From an uncultured Beijerinckiaceae bacterium (GTDB lineage Bacteria > Pseudomonadota > Alphaproteobacteria > Rhizobiales > Beijerinckiaceae): a DNA stretch of 5,538 nt. The DNA lies in NCBI GenBank assembly GCA_937873345.1, contig CALMRL010000295.1:1-5538 (forward strand), read 5' to 3'. The notes under the pieces are model-generated. The model did not search any database and was not told where the DNA came from. It was given only the letters and a program-made list of their open reading frames with translations. This document shows, piece by piece, positions 4,500-5,538 of this stretch (within the stretch, counting starts at the first letter, position 1; each line of letters begins with the position of its first letter). The translations under genes and the position numbers were made by a program.

Positions 4500-5538
4500 A
4501 TGAGTTTCTACAGTTTCGCCGCCGCCAACCTGACCACCGACGACGATCGGCAGCGCCGCCCGGCGGTCAACCGCGCCCAGGTCCTGCGCACGCTCGCCTT
4601 CTTCCTCGCCGCGGTCGCCGCTCTGGTCGTGATGTCGCGGTCGCAAGGTCACGCGGCGGAGAGTCGTGCAGCGGGAGGCCATGCCGCCGAAGCGACCGGC
4701 TTCCACGACTTCGTCGAGGTTCTGTGGCCGCAGGCGCACCGCCGCGGCGTGTCGCGCCAGACCTTCGATCGCGCCTTCGCCGGCGTCGCGCCCGATCCGG
4801 GGGTGCTGGCCAAGACGCACCGGCAGGCCGAGTTCGTGACGCCGGTCGGCGACTACCTCGCCCACGCCGTGTCGCAGACGCGCATCGACACCGGCCGCGA
4901 CCGCGGCCGCGACTACAAGGACGCGCTGGAGCGCGCCGACAGCCGCTACGGCGTCGACCCCTACGTGGTGCTCGGCGTCTGGGGGCTGGAGTCGAACTTC
5001 GGGCAGAACACCGGCGACCTCGGCACGGTCCGCTGCCTGGCGACGCTGGCCTACGCCCGCTACCGCGGCGACTATTTCCGCAAGGAACTGCTCGACGCCC
5101 TCGACATCCTGCAAGCCGGGAACATCGCCCCGGAGGAGATGCGTGGCTCCTGGGCGGGCGCGATGGGGCAGACGCAGTTCATGCCCTCCGCCTTCAAGCG
5201 CTACGCCGTGGACTTCTCCAACCACGGCCGCCGCGACATCTGGCGCGACGTGCCGGACGCTCTCGGCTCGACCGCCAACTACCTGCACAAGCACGGCTGG
5301 GTCGCCGGCGAGCCCTGGGGCTTCGAGGTGGTCGCGCCCTCACCCGCCCAAGGGACCATGGGCGGCGATGGCAAGGCGATGCGCTCGTTCGAGCGCTGGG
5401 CCGAGGCAGGCGTCCGCCGCGCCGACGGCGAGGCGCTGCCGCGCGCGGGCGAGGCGGCGCTGCTGACCCCGGCGGGACCCTTCGGCCCGGCCTTCCTGGT
5501 GACGCCCAACTTCCGCGTCAGCAAGAGCTACAACAATT
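4500..5538 (+). CDS. Lytic murein transglycosylase, MltB family (3' end cut by window edge)
   Basis: The frame is open from ATG at 4500 to the right edge (346 residues seen). It matches the SLT_2/MltB class of lytic transglycosylases, which cleave the glycan strands of peptidoglycan in the periplasm and leave 1,6-anhydro ends. The domain runs from about residue 67 (GFHDFVEVLWPQAHRRGVS) to the edge. Catalytic Glu164 sits in VLGVWGLESNFGQNTG; family motifs MRGSWAGAMGQTQFMPSAF (214-232) and, near the domain's end, LVTPNFRVSKSYNN (333-346) follow. A hydrophobic stretch LRTLAFFLAAVAALVVM (29-45) after an unusually long charged N-terminus indicates a signal peptide or membrane anchor; I see no lipobox Cys. 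No other ATG, GTG or TTG lies upstream in frame before a stop at 4422, yet the ribosome site is weak. It is divergent from the ATP-grasp gene. Whether a C-terminal peptidoglycan-binding domain follows cannot be seen. Confidence 0.93.
   Translation, partial: MSFYSFAAANLTTDDDRQRRPAVNRAQVLRTLAFFLAAVAALVVMSRSQGHAAESRAAGGHAAEATGFHDFVEVLWPQAHRRGVSRQTFDRAFAGVAPDPGVLAKTHRQAEFVTPVGDYLAHAVSQTRIDTGRDRGRDYKDALERADSRYGVDPYVVLGVWGLESNFGQNTGDLGTVRCLATLAYARYRGDYFRKELLDALDILQAGNIAPEEMRGSWAGAMGQTQFMPSAFKRYAVDFSNHGRRDIWRDVPDALGSTANYLHKHGWVAGEPWGFEVVAPSPAQGTMGGDGKAMRSFERWAEAGVRRADGEALPRAGEAALLTPAGPFGPAFLVTPNFRVSKSYNN

Noticed and set aside
4446..5294. Minus-strand open frame (282 codons) opposite the transglycosylase
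   Set aside because: The plus strand encodes a clear MltB-family enzyme with its catalytic Glu; the antisense frame has no recognisable domain.

Overview
The window is very GC-rich DNA, with codon third positions dominated by G and C. It carries four protein-coding genes that I can place in families or describe, plus one partial gene at the left edge. The gene content is a circularly permuted ATP-grasp/Alpha-E pair, a YfdX-family periplasmic protein and an MltB-type lytic transglycosylase. With the GC bias, this fits an alphaproteobacterium, most likely of the Rhizobiales/Methylobacterium type. That placement is inference; there is no rRNA or other phylogenetic marker here. No tRNA, rRNA, CRISPR array, insertion sequence or integrase is visible.

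Layout. Positions 1-496 (minus): the N-terminal part of a secreted Pro/Gly/Tyr-rich protein of unknown function, running off the left edge. Positions 497-691: a gene-free stretch with an AT-rich patch and a 9-bp perfect hairpin. Positions 692-1561 (minus): a YfdX-family protein with a signal peptide and an unusual low-complexity insert. Positions 1562-1749: a gene-free stretch with a possible ribosome-site hairpin, a 10-bp palindrome and two hairpins downstream of the Alpha-E gene. Positions 1750-2742 (minus): an Alpha-E domain protein. Positions 2753-4294 (minus): a circularly permuted ATP-grasp protein that probably starts at a TTG codon. These two genes form a tight operon with a 10-nt gap, and the Alpha-E ribosome site overlaps the ATP-grasp stop codon. 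Positions 4295-4499: a divergent promoter region with a cluster of GCAAGC/GCTTGC motifs and a weak CtrA-like site. Positions 4500-5538 (plus): an MltB-family lytic murein transglycosylase, cut off by the right edge.

How the genes relate. The ATP-grasp and Alpha-E proteins form a conserved pair. Comparative genomics predicts that such pairs make a peptide or amide-linked product, usually with a transglutaminase-like protease and sometimes with the proteasome-like peptidase Anbu encoded alongside. Here neither usual partner follows: the next gene downstream is the YfdX-family gene, probably a separate unit. The divergent transglycosylase cleaves peptidoglycan glycan strands and shares the upstream control region. 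No complete new system is evident. The least ordinary aspects are the reduced ATP-grasp/Alpha-E cluster next to yfdX, the motif cluster in the divergent promoter, and the low-complexity insert in the YfdX protein.
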